A stretch of DNA of 64,000 nt from Actinomycetes bacterium (GCA_023461275.1 JAEYMI010000021.1:1-64000), one strand, 5' to 3'. Counted from the first letter of the stretch, positions 16,401-23,908 are shown. Notes: generated by a model not told the origin, from the sequence alone. Numbers and translations: made by a program.

Positions 16401-16778
16401 TTGATCGGCTAGCTTGACCAGGTTACGAAATCTGATGAGGTCGAGCTGGTCTCCGTCGATCTGGATTCGGTAGCCTGAACCGAAATTCTTGATCAGCTCG
16501 TCGTTACCGAGAAGTATTCGAAGCCGCCTAATCAGAGTTTGGAGCGCGGCCCTGGGATTCGTAGGTTGGGATTCGTTCCACAAGTAATCAGTCAGGTCAT
16601 CGACACTCACGACGGTTCCAGAATTCAGCAGCAATGCTGTCAGCAGTATACGGAGTTTTGGAGAACTGACGGATATGCTCTCGCCCGCTCGCGAAATCTC
16701 CATGGGACCGAGAATCTTGAACTGATAATTCGCGACTGGCACTGGCGGTTCTCCGGCAATGTTGCTCAATTCGGACAA
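13437..16778 (-). CDS. SARP/AfsR-type transcriptional regulator (winged helix-BTAD-NB-ARC-TPR)
   Basis: 1113 residues. The OmpR-like winged helix spans about 18-105 (FKILGPMEISRAG ... GSGYRI), the bacterial transcriptional activation domain about 113-260, and an NB-ARC ATPase follows with Walker A GLPGVGKTA near 316 and Walker B TLVVLDNA near 398. From about 730 to the end are TPR-like helical repeats (NNLGLAQLSLGRVDDAEDSA). Such AfsR-like regulators activate secondary-metabolism or stress genes, often by binding heptameric direct repeats. It is divergent from the aldo/keto reductase gene with 429 bp between them, and the GC content looks lower than in neighbours, consistent with transfer. 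Its ligand is unknown. Confidence 0.88.
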   Translation of the reverse strand: MSELSNIAGEPPVPVANYQFKILGPMEISRAGESISVSSPKLRILLTALLLNSGTVVSVDDLTDYLWNESQPTNPRAALQTLIRRLRILLGNDELIKNFGSGYRIQIDGDQLDLIRFRNLVKLADQAGDADTRAQLLSDALGIWRGPALSDIQSDSLRRHALVALTEERISTLELHFETNLHLGRHARLVTELRAAAVANPYRERLWGQLMLALYGSGRQAEALEVYQQIRYQLVDELGMEPGEELRNLHESILKSDVSLWVSDGQQPGTKQTLSVPAQLPPQAVGFVGRQDLVDHLSNALLPTVTRTGTPVVVLSGLPGVGKTALAVHIGQRVRSSFPDGQLYVNLRGYESPGQSASLRPEQVLPQFLRSIGVPANQIPTNLTEQVNVFRSRLSGTNTLVVLDNAASIEQVMPLIPGDAGCSVLITSRSQLHGLASGLGARVISIGTLSPDESITLIESMHANAQRTVEPNVMSEVTQLCAHLPLALRIAAANLITAPGGNVEHYLNDLRHGNRLAALSIEGDTTSAVSTAIALSYSATEPDEQHVFRFAGLFPGTEFSANAVAVLADISTAQARTTLNRLKAMNLLQQQTPGRYQFHDLLKEFARDRSAQQDTAQDRAAAIERLGHWYLICVRGAVDVLHSEFVRLEAPAGLGALEAAHFTDESQAMAWLLAERHNLATLIPFFASKGPQHLSWHMADALRGFFWTGNYRTEWREAAQSGLAAATKLGDKHGIASMHRSLANLSNTLGDYHEAIAHHRQSLAMHRELDMPEETAATLNNLGLAQLSLGRVDDAEDSAQEALSISRRVTSQRLAASTLGLLGSIQWTRGDIAHATTTIAESVLIADRIGLHHIISYSLRNLGLVHQATGDLSAARGCFDRAIEVSDRIDSLHDKSIALYGLALVDYDLGSHEAALRSATQALGAFVECGDRTYEIETLCLMSLITESLHDWDDSVRYAALALDLARKIQYTDGEAHARARLAVTDSIFCKADSAIGHADAALAIIDRSANQITVCKVLSQLGPLFFSLEQLDRAEQCALRMLHVSVSSGQRLGVARANRILGSVAAAENDIARAMKHWKHALQVFSDLGIPDAATVRASIDSIDNNDLDRSG

Positions 16779-17207
16779 CCGACCCCCTTATTATTGAGTG
16801 CCTCGCCCCTTTGTGGGGCTCAATCGTGAGTGCATTTAGTCTTCGGGTGACATTCATTGACGATACGGCAAGTTGACATTCGGTGATGTGATGGATGACT
16901 ACTGACGACGCAGGCAGATCGGCTCGTCCTGAAGCGGGCAGGGTGATCACCGAGACGAGCGGCGGTTATGGCATGCGCCCGTTGAGCTCGGAACCCCTGA
17001 GGTATCGCACTCTCCATTGGACCGCGCGCGTTGATGTCGGCGAGTTCCTACTGACGACGTTGTCCGTTCGCTGACAGTGAGATGTAAGTGGAGCTCGCTA
17101 TGTTGTGACTGTCCGAAGCCGTATCGCCTGTTCGTCCGATCGAAGCGGGATTCGTCGCACTGTCACAGAGCTGGATCCGGTGCCGAGTTGAACAGAGGGC
17201 GTACACG
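16779..17207. promoter_or_regulatory. Divergent promoter region between SARP regulator and aldo/keto reductase
   Basis: No gene is visible in these 429 bp. A small hairpin (GCCCC-tttgt-GGGGC, 16805-16819) lies just upstream of the SARP start. TGACATTC occurs twice in direct orientation, at 16848-16855 and 16874-16881, 26 bp apart; this could be a regulator site but does not show the 11- or 22-bp spacing usual for SARP heptamers. Promoter hexamers are not clear. Confidence 0.35.
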
Positions 17208-18161
17208 ATGCACTTGCGAAAGTTGGGAAGCACAGGGGTCGAAGTTGGCGCGGTCGGTCTCGGCTGCATGGGGATGAGCTGGTTGTACCGCGAATCCGAG
17301 CGGAATGACGAGAGCTCGATCGCGGTGATCCGCGAGGCACTCGATCTTGGCATGAACATGCTCGACACCGCCGACCTGTACGGCGCAGGCCACAATGAGG
17401 AACTGATCGGGCAGGCGATCTCAGGCCGGCGCGATGACGTCTTGTTGGCCACGAAGTTCGGGCTCGTCATGGACGATCTTGGAGCTCGCAAAGCTCACCG
17501 AGATGGATCGCCGAAGCACCTGGCGACTGCGGTCGAGGCAAGCCTCCGACGGCTGAACGTCGATGTCATCGACCTTTATTACCTGCATCGAATCGACCCA
17601 ACCGTGCCTCTTGCGGACACATGGGCAGCGATGGCAGACCTGGTCGCGACAGGCAAGGTCCGCTATCTCGGATTGTCCGAGCCGGATGTTCGTCAGGCAG
17701 AGGAGGCGCACAGCATTCATCCGGTCACTGCTATTCAGTCGGAGATGTCGTTGTGGACGCGAGATCCGCTGCGCGACATGATCGGCTGGTGCGAAACGAC
17801 AGGTGTGGGTTTTGTGCCTTTCGCCCCGCTCGGCCGGGGATTTCTGACTGGGACGTTGCGCACGAGCGAGTTCGAGAACTCCGACTTTCGAGCCAACAGT
17901 CCGCGCTTCCAACGCGCGGCGATGGCAGCAAACCAGCGCATCGTTGACGTTGTGCGTGAAGTTGCCGACCGCCACTCGGCCACCCCGGCGCAGGTCGCGA
18001 TCGCCTGGACGCTGGCGCAAAGCGAGAAAGTAATCCCGATTCCCGGCACCAAGAATCCGCGATACCTCCGCGAGAACGCCGCTGCTGCTGACTTGGTGTT
18101 GACCGGCCAGGACTTGTCGGCGCTGGCCGCCGTTCCGGCCGCCTTGGGGAGTCGATACTGA
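17208..18161 (+). CDS. Aldo/keto reductase
   Basis: 317-residue NADPH-dependent oxidoreductase with the AKR barrel. The catalytic tetrad is complete: Asp53 and Tyr58 (MLDTADLYG), Lys83 (LATKFG) and His127 (YYLHRID). The C-terminal cofactor-binding part IPIPGTKNPRYLREN is typical of the AKR11/13-like group acting on aldehydes and ketones. It is divergent from the SARP regulator and upstream of the pyridoxamine oxidase-like gene, so it is the most likely target of that regulator. The substrate is unknown. Confidence 0.88.
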   Translation: MHLRKLGSTGVEVGAVGLGCMGMSWLYRESERNDESSIAVIREALDLGMNMLDTADLYGAGHNEELIGQAISGRRDDVLLATKFGLVMDDLGARKAHRDGSPKHLATAVEASLRRLNVDVIDLYYLHRIDPTVPLADTWAAMADLVATGKVRYLGLSEPDVRQAEEAHSIHPVTAIQSEMSLWTRDPLRDMIGWCETTGVGFVPFAPLGRGFLTGTLRTSEFENSDFRANSPRFQRAAMAANQRIVDVVREVADRHSATPAQVAIAWTLAQSEKVIPIPGTKNPRYLRENAAAADLVLTGQDLSALAAVPAALGSRY

Positions 18162-18346
18162 TGACGCCCTACAGCCTTCGTCGAGCACTTGATGGCCACA
18201 ACCGCGGGTGGCACTCATGCGACCGGACGGCCACGTGAACAGTGCCAGCAAGGACCTGTCGACATCTCGATCAGAATCACCGCGCTGTTCCAGCCGGAGC
18301 TGGAATGAACAGAAGAAGCTACACGACAACAAGAGAAGGCAAACTC

Positions 18347-18736
18347 ATGAGTGTTATTCCGGCCAGCCATCGCGACCTGTTGGAGAGGCCGCTTTTTGCG
18401 CACCTCGCCACTATCAGACCGGACGGAACCCCACAGGTGAACCCGATGTGGTTCTCCTGGGATGGGGAGTATGTTCTTTTCACGAACTCGACAGAGCGCC
18501 AGAAGTACAAGAACGTCATTGCACATCCGGATGTGGCGATATCAATCAACGATCCTGAACAACCCTATCGTTACCTAGAGGTGCGGGGTACTGTCGAGCG
18601 GATCGACGAGGACACGAACGGTACTGTGTTCGGCGCACTCGCCGAGCGGTACGGGATGATATTGGACGGCCCGCCGCCGGACGTCCAATATCGTGTGGTC
18701 TATGTGGTGAAGCCGACTGCGTCCAGTCACCAGTAG
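18347..18736 (+). CDS. PPOX-class (F420-dependent-type) split-barrel oxidoreductase
   Basis: 129 residues of the split beta-barrel flavin/F420-binding family: LFAHLATIRPDGTPQVNPMWFSWDG at the N-terminus, then KYKNVIAHPDVAISI and YRYLEVRGTVERID. Actinobacterial members of this size commonly reduce or oxidise substrates with coenzyme F420. ATG 18347 has GAGAAGG 8 bases upstream; an upstream in-frame start at 18242 lacks family features. It follows the aldo/keto reductase on the same strand after 185 bp. Cofactor choice (F420, FMN or heme) cannot be read from sequence alone. Confidence 0.82.
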   Translation: MSVIPASHRDLLERPLFAHLATIRPDGTPQVNPMWFSWDGEYVLFTNSTERQKYKNVIAHPDVAISINDPEQPYRYLEVRGTVERIDEDTNGTVFGALAERYGMILDGPPPDVQYRVVYVVKPTASSHQ

Positions 18737-18739
18737 GCG

Positions 18740-19252
18740 TCAGGCCCCGATGTGCTCAACGGTTGAGATCTGTGCGCCTAGAGACGCAATTTGGTCCAAG
18801 GCACGGTTGTGTTCGCCCGCAGTAACACTCGCTGTGGCATCGGACGCGACCACGACGTGATAGCCCGAATTCAGCGCCGTTGTCGCAGTCGCTGCGACAC
18901 CATGCGCTGTGGACAGTCCGGCAATCACCAGCGTCGTCACATCGAGGCTGCGGAGGTGGGTGTCCAGGTCAGTGTTCTCGAATGCGTCGAGCCCATTCTT
19001 GGTGACCACGTGCTGGCTCGCACATTGCGATAGCTGTGGAACCAGTGCGTTCGCGATGTTCGCCGTGCCGCCGTCCTGACCATCGGCGCGCAGGTACCGC
19101 ACGATCACCACGGGGTTGTCGTGTCCGGCGAACTTGTCCTGTAACCGGACGCACGCGTCAACGACGTCGGCGCCGGAACAAGGGGCCCATGGCATCTCGA
19201 CGATCCAGTTCTGCAAATCGATCAGGACAAGGGCGAAACCTTTGGTCGACAT
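18740..19252 (-). CDS. Isochorismatase-like cysteine-hydrolase-fold protein lacking the catalytic Cys
   Basis: 170 residues of the isochorismatase-like hydrolase fold. The catalytic Asp12 (VLIDLQNW) and Lys85 (VVTKNGLDAF) of the triad are present. The third residue, normally Cys in a GxxTxxCVxxTA motif, aligns with Gly118 in GLSTAHGVAATATTA, so nucleophilic hydrolysis is not expected. True isochorismatases (EntB type) also lack this Cys, so it may be a hydrolase of that kind or a non-catalytic protein. The start is ATG 19252 with a GGGGGA-rich site upstream. It converges on the F420-type gene, ending 4 bp from its stop. Confidence 0.78.
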   Translation of the reverse strand: MSTKGFALVLIDLQNWIVEMPWAPCSGADVVDACVRLQDKFAGHDNPVVIVRYLRADGQDGGTANIANALVPQLSQCASQHVVTKNGLDAFENTDLDTHLRSLDVTTLVIAGLSTAHGVAATATTALNSGYHVVVASDATASVTAGEHNRALDQIASLGAQISTVEHIGA

Positions 19253-19332
19253 GACTTTCCCCCGAGTAGAGCATCGATGTTGTTGGGCCATAGGGGCTTT
19301 CAGACAATGATAGACGGGGCGCGCGCCGAAAT

Positions 19333-19350
19333 CGACCATCCCGATGGTCG
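19333..19350. promoter_or_regulatory. 8-bp-arm hairpin/operator candidate
   Basis: CGACCATC-CC-GATGGTCG is a perfect palindromic pair located between the stop of the 249-residue gene and the start of the isochorismatase-like gene on the same strand. It could be an operator for the latter or a terminator of the thiolase operon. Confidence 0.4.
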
Positions 19351-19449
19351 GGGCAGTCACAAACTAGCGAGGTGCTGGTTCTTGGTGGGACTTGGCCCGG
19401 CTTTCCCCGACGACGCACCCAGGTGTGGCATATTGAGCGGCGCAACACA

Positions 19450-20199
19450 TTAGGCGCTTCCGCTATCACCCCGAACAAACCCGACGTCGTCGATGTCGAT
19501 GGTGATTGGCGCGAACGACGTGTCGGCGGTGCCGTCGGGGTGTCGGAGGTGAACCCGACGGCGGGTGGGGAGCACGAAGCCGTCGAACTCCCGGTGTTCA
19601 TCGGTGAGGTGGGCGATGGCAGCCCCGGTCACGTCGGGGGCGTAGTCCATGCGTCGTAGTCGAAAGTCCTTGTCGTAGTAGAACACCTGGTCGGGGTTGT
19701 GGTTGGGCAGGTTGGTGGGGAAGTGCACGGCGAGTCGACGCCAGAGCTCCCCGCGATCATCCCACGGCTCGATCTCGTGGCACTCCACACCGGGATAGGT
19801 GAACAGAAATGGTTCGACGAGGTAGTTCCACATCGCGCAGCTGGTGAAGTAGGCGACCTGGATGGCGTCCCACGTCGACGGCGCATCAACCGGCGGGAAC
19901 GAGCGCCGAGGAGAGATGCGGTCGTCGACGACACGGTCACCGTCGAGGATCTCCATGAGCTCCGAGCCGTCGGGGCGGACCACGAACCGCGAACTGCGAC
20001 CGACGCCCGGGAACGGTGTGAAAGTGATATCGACTGTGCGCGTGTCGATCTCGACTTTCTGGTTCGCGTAGACATCGGGCCAGCCCTTGGCCGCCCAGAA
20101 CGGTCCACCCAGTGAGCCGCGGACGACGAGCCCGGTTACCTCAGACCAGCGTTCGAGCCCGCCGGCAGCAGCCAGCGCGCCGTAGATAAGATCGGTCAT
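19450..20199 (-). CDS. Conserved hypothetical protein of the thiolase operon
   Basis: 249 residues, no recognised catalytic motif. Soluble, rich in beta-strand-like segments and aromatic residues (WDAIQVAYFTSCAMWNYLVEPFLF), with a C-terminal ITIDIDDVGFV. Its start overlaps the stop of the hotdog gene in an ATGA, so it is translationally coupled and last in the operon thiolase-SDR-hotdog-this gene. Context suggests lipid or aromatic catabolism; the function itself is not assigned. Confidence 0.6.
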   Translation of the reverse strand: MTDLIYGALAAAGGLERWSEVTGLVVRGSLGGPFWAAKGWPDVYANQKVEIDTRTVDITFTPFPGVGRSSRFVVRPDGSELMEILDGDRVVDDRISPRRSFPPVDAPSTWDAIQVAYFTSCAMWNYLVEPFLFTYPGVECHEIEPWDDRGELWRRLAVHFPTNLPNHNPDQVFYYDKDFRLRRMDYAPDVTGAAIAHLTDEHREFDGFVLPTRRRVHLRHPDGTADTSFAPITIDIDDVGFVRGDSGSA

Positions 20200-20713
20200 C
20201 GTTTCGCCTCCGAAGTCTCTGTCGCGTTAGGGATTTCGAACAGTAGGCACGTGGTCACCCCGTGGGCCACGACGCGCCCCGCGGCGTCGAGAATCCGTGC
20301 CTCCGCTGTGGCGGCGCGACGTCCGATGGTGACGACCTCGCCGCGGCAGCGCAGCGCACCGCTGTCGAGGTTCGCGACCCGGGTGAACTTGATGGTGAGA
20401 TCGAGCGAGGTGTAGCCGATGCCCGCCGGGAGCTTGGTGTGCACGGCGCACCCCAATGCCGAGTCGAGGAGACCGGCGAGCATCCCGCCGTGCACCGCGC
20501 CGATGGGGTTGTAATTCCATTCTGCGGGTTGGAGTTCGAACTCTGCCCAGCCATCGCCGACGTCGACGGGGACAACTCCGGTCGTCACGCCCGCGGGGAC
20601 GGCGGGTAATTCGCCGCTGCCGATCTTCTCCAGGAACTCCGTCCCGTGAGACCGACCGCCGCGTCGACGAAGACCTGCGGGTCCTCCCAGGAGTAGGTAC
20701 GTTCCCGCTTCAT
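20196..20713 (-). pseudogene. PaaI-type hotdog thioesterase, frameshifted
   Basis: The C-terminal 130 residues (from GTG 20588) form a PaaI-like acyl-CoA thioesterase with the hotdog helix motif NPIGAVHGGMLAGLLDSALG and TIKFTRVA. The natural start is the ATG at 20713, which overlaps the SDR stop in ATGA; from it one reads MKRERTYSWEDPQVFVDAAV and GLTG, then the frame is lost, while FLEKIGSGELPAVPAGV continues in another frame. One missing base near 20641-20645 (restoring GLTGTEFLEK) accounts for this. Either the gene is recently broken or the assembly has a one-base error. Downstream re-initiation at 20588 might still give a shortened hotdog protein. Confidence 0.75.
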
Positions 20714-21414
20714 ACCTCGCTCCGGTTCAGTTCGGGGTAGAGCGCCTCGATCGGACCGGCGAGCGCGGCTTTGACGTCGGCGCTGACCTGGTCGGCGAGG
20801 ATCTCGTAGCTGCCTGCCTCCAGGCCGTCGAGCGCGGTGCGGACAACGTCGGCGGGATCGAGTTTGGGGCCGTCGACGTTGCGCGTCATTGGCGTGTCAG
20901 CGCGTCCGAGGTGCAGGCTTGCGACGTGAATTCCCTTGGGGGCGAGCTTGATCCGCTGGGTATTGGTGGCCTGCCACAGGGCGGCTTTGGAGGCCGAGTA
21001 GGCGTCGACGATGCCGATCCAGCTCAGCACCGAAAGCACGTTCAGCACAGCACCTTTCGACGTCTCGAGCGCGGGCGTGAACGCGTTGGTCACCGCGAGC
21101 GGTCCCCAGAAGTTGACCTCGAACAGGTCGCGTACGGCCTGCAGGTCGCCGAGGACGCTGGAGCCGTTGGAGGCGCCGGCGTTGTTGATCAGCACGGTGA
21201 CGTCGTCGGCGATCGAGGCTGCGGCCGCGATGGACTCCGTTGAAGTGACGTCGAGAACCAGCGGCACGACGCGTGCGTCGTCCCAATCACGCGGATGACG
21301 CGCTGCGGCATAGACTTTGGCAGCGCCACGATCGAGCGACTGATGGACGAAGTGAGAGCCGAGGCCGCCGTTGGCGCCGGTGACGAGCACGACGGCTCCG
21401 TCGAGTGTAGGCAT
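20710..21414 (-). CDS. Short-chain dehydrogenase/reductase
   Basis: 234-residue SDR with a Rossmann fold: nucleotide loop TGANGGLGSHF at about 12-22, LDVTS at 54-58, NNAGAS at about 77-82, catalytic Ser in VLSVLSW and Tyr-x-x-x-Lys as YSASKAALW. It would oxidise or reduce a hydroxyacyl or alcohol substrate with NAD(P). It is 53 bp downstream of the thiolase gene and overlaps the hotdog start by four bases, so these genes form an operon likely acting on acyl-CoA or steroid-like intermediates. Confidence 0.85.
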   Translation of the reverse strand: MPTLDGAVVLVTGANGGLGSHFVHQSLDRGAAKVYAAARHPRDWDDARVVPLVLDVTSTESIAAAASIADDVTVLINNAGASNGSSVLGDLQAVRDLFEVNFWGPLAVTNAFTPALETSKGAVLNVLSVLSWIGIVDAYSASKAALWQATNTQRIKLAPKGIHVASLHLGRADTPMTRNVDGPKLDPADVVRTALDGLEAGSYEILADQVSADVKAALAGPIEALYPELNRSEV

Positions 21415-21467
21415 GAGAAGTTCCTAATCGATTGCAGGGAAATAGGTTACGAGTGCGGAAAGATTGC

Positions 21468-22634
21468 TCAGACGCGTTCGATGATGGTGGCGTTGGCGAG
21501 GCCGCCGGCCTCGCACATGACCTGTAGGCCGTAGCGGCCACCGGTTTGTTCGAGGTTGTTGATCAAGGTGGTCAGCAGCCGGGCGCCGGAGCCGCCGAGT
21601 GGGTGGCCGATCGCGGTCGCTCCGCCGTTGATGTTCACCTTGGCCAGGTCGGCGCCGGTTTCCTTCTGCCACGCCAACACGACCGACGCGAACGCTTCGT
21701 TGACCTCGAAGACGTCGATGTCGTCGAGGGCCAATCCGGCCTTGGCGAGCACCTTCTGGGTGGCCGGGATGATGCCGGTGAGCATGTAGATCGGGTCGTC
21801 GCCGGCGACGGCAAACGAGTGCACCCGTGCACGTGGCGAAAGTCCCAGTCGCGCAGTGGCTTCCTCGCTCGCCACGAGCACTGCTGCCGAGCCGTCGTTG
21901 ACCGGCGAACTGTTGCCGGCGGTGACACGCCAATCGAGATCGGGATACCGCTGCACCCAGTAGTCGTTCTTGAACGCCAGCCGGAGTCCGGCGAGAGTGT
22001 CGACGGTGGTCTCGGGGCGGATCGACTCATCGATGTGCAGTCCGTTGACGTAGGTCACCTGCGAGTCGAAGAGACCGTCCTTCCACGCTCGTGCCGCGCG
22101 CTGATGCGACTCGGCAGCGAACTCGTCGAGCGCAGTTCGTGAGAGCTCCCAGCGCTGAGCGATCAACTCGGCGCTGATGCCTTGTGGGACAAGGCCATGG
22201 TCATAGCGTTCGCCTACCCGCGAGCCGACGAAGTCCTTGCCGAGAGACTGCGAACCGATCGGGATGCGGCTCATCGATTCGACGCCCGAGGCGATCGCGA
22301 CGTCGTAGGCGCCGGCGATGACTCCCTGGGCGGCGAAGTGCAGGGCCTGTTGGCTTGACCCGCACTGACGGTCGACGGTGACGCCGGGAACGGATTCGGG
22401 GAAGCCTGCACCGAGAAGGGCCCAGCGTGCGGTGTTGCCCGACTGCTCGCCGACCTGACCGACGGCACCGCTGATGACATCGTCGACGACGGCGGGGTCG
22501 ATGCCGGTGCGCTCGACGAGTGCCGCCAGGACGTGTGCGTGCAGGTCGACCGGATGGATCTCGGAATAGGCGCCACCGGGCTTGCCCTTGGCGACGGGGG
22601 TGCGGACGGCATCGATGATGTAGGCGCTGCTCAT
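21468..22634 (-). CDS. Acetyl-CoA acetyltransferase / 3-ketoacyl-CoA thiolase
   Basis: 388-residue thiolase. The nucleophile is Cys91 (VTVDRQCGSSQQAL); NEAFASV, INGGATAIGHPLGGSG (His near 343) and the second Cys near 371 (VMCEAGGLANATI) complete the active site. It would cleave 3-ketoacyl-CoA with CoA, or run the condensation in reverse. First gene of a four-gene minus-strand operon. The start at 22634 is followed upstream by two perfect inverted repeats, which suggests local repression by a TetR- or MarR-type regulator not encoded nearby. Confidence 0.9.
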   Translation of the reverse strand: MSSAYIIDAVRTPVAKGKPGGAYSEIHPVDLHAHVLAALVERTGIDPAVVDDVISGAVGQVGEQSGNTARWALLGAGFPESVPGVTVDRQCGSSQQALHFAAQGVIAGAYDVAIASGVESMSRIPIGSQSLGKDFVGSRVGERYDHGLVPQGISAELIAQRWELSRTALDEFAAESHQRAARAWKDGLFDSQVTYVNGLHIDESIRPETTVDTLAGLRLAFKNDYWVQRYPDLDWRVTAGNSSPVNDGSAAVLVASEEATARLGLSPRARVHSFAVAGDDPIYMLTGIIPATQKVLAKAGLALDDIDVFEVNEAFASVVLAWQKETGADLAKVNINGGATAIGHPLGGSGARLLTTLINNLEQTGGRYGLQVMCEAGGLANATIIERV

Positions 22635-22646
22635 GATGGGAACCTT

Positions 22647-22680
22647 CCGTTCTGACTAGTGTGAACCATAGTCAGAACGG
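22647..22680. promoter_or_regulatory. 12-bp-arm inverted repeat in the thiolase promoter
   Basis: CCGTTCTGACTA (22647-22658) and TAGTCAGAACGG (22669-22680) are perfect arms with a 10-bp spacer, 13 bp upstream of the thiolase ATG. The form is that of a TetR-type operator. The regulator is not identified in this window. Confidence 0.7.
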
Positions 22681-22686
22681 TACCAC

Positions 22687-22710
22687 CTAACTATGGAGAA
22701 GCATAGTTAG
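22687..22710. promoter_or_regulatory. 9-bp-arm inverted repeat upstream of the first operator
   Basis: CTAACTATG (22687-22695) and CATAGTTAG (22702-22710) are perfect arms with a 6-bp spacer. The half-site CTATGG/CCATAG also occurs inside the neighbouring repeat (22666-22670), so the two may be bound by the same protein, or this one may serve the plus-strand MNT remnant. Confidence 0.6.
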
Positions 22711-22757
22711 TGCTGTGGGTGATTCAAGGCGAGCGCAAGTCTGGGACACTGAACTGC

Positions 22758-23062
22758 ATGACCACCGCGATCGAGCTAGACGTCGACGCGATCGCCGCTG
22801 TGTGCTTGCGTTATGGCGTCGAGCGGCTCCGAGTTTTCGGTTCGGTGCTGACCGATCGTTTCGATCCGGCCGCAGCGATATCGACTTCCTCGTGAGTTTC
22901 AAGCCTGGTCGCGAGAACGCGTTCGACGACTATTTTGACCTCAAGGTGGCGCTCGAGCAGATCGTTGGGTTCAATGTTGACCTCGTCGTGGCCAGTGCGG
23001 TGAAGAATCCTTTTGTTGCCAAGTCCATCTTTGACAGCGCCGAAGATGTCTACGCGGCCTGA
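22758..23062 (+). pseudogene. MNT-type minimal nucleotidyltransferase antitoxin, frameshifted
   Basis: The frame from ATG 22758 reads MTTAIELDVDAIAAVCLRY and GVERLRVFGSVLTDRFDP, with the nucleotidyltransferase FGS motif, then goes off frame. The adjacent frame continues GRSDIDFLVSFKPGRENAFD with the catalytic DxD and runs to 23062. A single lost base near 22866-22868 explains the break (FDPGRSDIDFLV expected). Intact MntA-type proteins AMPylate and neutralise a HEPN partner. Together with the HEPN remnant downstream this is a decayed toxin-antitoxin pair, or carries a sequencing error. Confidence 0.75.
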
Positions 23063-23079
23063 CAAAGGTCAGGCCGCCT

Positions 23080-23250
23080 ATGTCTGCAGAACTCGCCGAC
23101 CGAATTCGGCACGCACGCAGGATTATTGCGATGCGCAACATCCTGGTACATGGTTACGCGCAGGTGGACGGTTCGATTGTCTGGTCAGCCGCGACGAGGG
23201 GAGTGCCTGAACGCCTCGGCGAGCGCCAACGTCTCTATCAGTGCCAATGA
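23080..23250 (+). pseudogene. HepT/DUF86-type HEPN toxin remnant
   Basis: 56 residues from ATG 23080. RNILVHGYAQVDGSIVW carries the HEPN RNase motif (Rx4-6H, here RNILVH) characteristic of HepT. The N-terminal half of the usual ~110-residue protein is missing, and the C-terminus goes off frame: EILNDIDADR, a HepT-like ending, lies in another frame just after. It sits 17 bp after the MNT remnant, the normal order for this toxin-antitoxin family. Probably inactive. Confidence 0.65.
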
Positions 23251-23308
23251 GATTCTGAACGACATTGACGCCGATCGCCGCTGATCGCCCTGGCGGTGAT
23301 CGCGACGA

Positions 23309-23908
23309 TCACGTTTGCCACAGGGTCTTGCCGAATGTCCGGTCGTCGGATACGAAGAAGTATCCAGCAGCGTCGAAGAAGATGTCGAGCGGTTCAAAGC
23401 CGAAAATCTGGGCGAAGTATGTTGTACCGCTGGGGGTTTCGTCATCCTGTATCCACTCCGCGGGCCCGCCCCAGTAGCCGACCGCTTGCACGCCATGAGA
23501 TCGGGCGTCGAGAAGCGCCGGTCGTAGCTGGTCGGCGGGGCATTCGATCAGGGTCAGGGTCATCGGGTCTATCGGAGGCGGCACAATCCGTGTCGGCGCA
23601 TCGACGATCGCCAGGTTGTCGCTGACCGGCACCACCAGGACTGCGTTGTTTCCGCGATCAGGATTCCAGGAGGCGCACTCGTACGGGTCGGCCTCACAGA
23701 AGAACGCAAGATAGAGAACATCGCCGAGGTCGAATTGGGCGGTGAACTGCATGGGCGCATGGTGATCGGCGCACTGCGGCCAACTGAATTCGTCGCCGGC
23801 GGTAGGGAGTCCGCCCACTCGCGACCCGCGTGTGGTGGAGGTGTGCGCGGGTTCGACGACGAGCACGCCCGTCAGGCCGGGCTTTGGTAGCACGGTGTGA
23901 AACGACAC
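23309..23908 (-). CDS. DUF1963/YwqG-like protein
   Basis: 199 residues. GGLPTAGDEFSWPQC, LDLGDVLYLAFFCEADPYEC-like strands and the C-terminal VGYWGGPAEWIQDDETPSG resemble the DUF1963 (YwqG) family, proteins of unknown biochemical function that have been linked to polymorphic toxin immunity. No membrane segment is visible. It is convergent with the HepT remnant. The family call rests on my recall of the GGxPxWxQ pattern. Confidence 0.5.
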   Translation of the reverse strand: MSFHTVLPKPGLTGVLVVEPAHTSTTRGSRVGGLPTAGDEFSWPQCADHHAPMQFTAQFDLGDVLYLAFFCEADPYECASWNPDRGNNAVLVVPVSDNLAIVDAPTRIVPPPIDPMTLTLIECPADQLRPALLDARSHGVQAVGYWGGPAEWIQDDETPSGTTYFAQIFGFEPLDIFFDAAGYFFVSDDRTFGKTLWQT

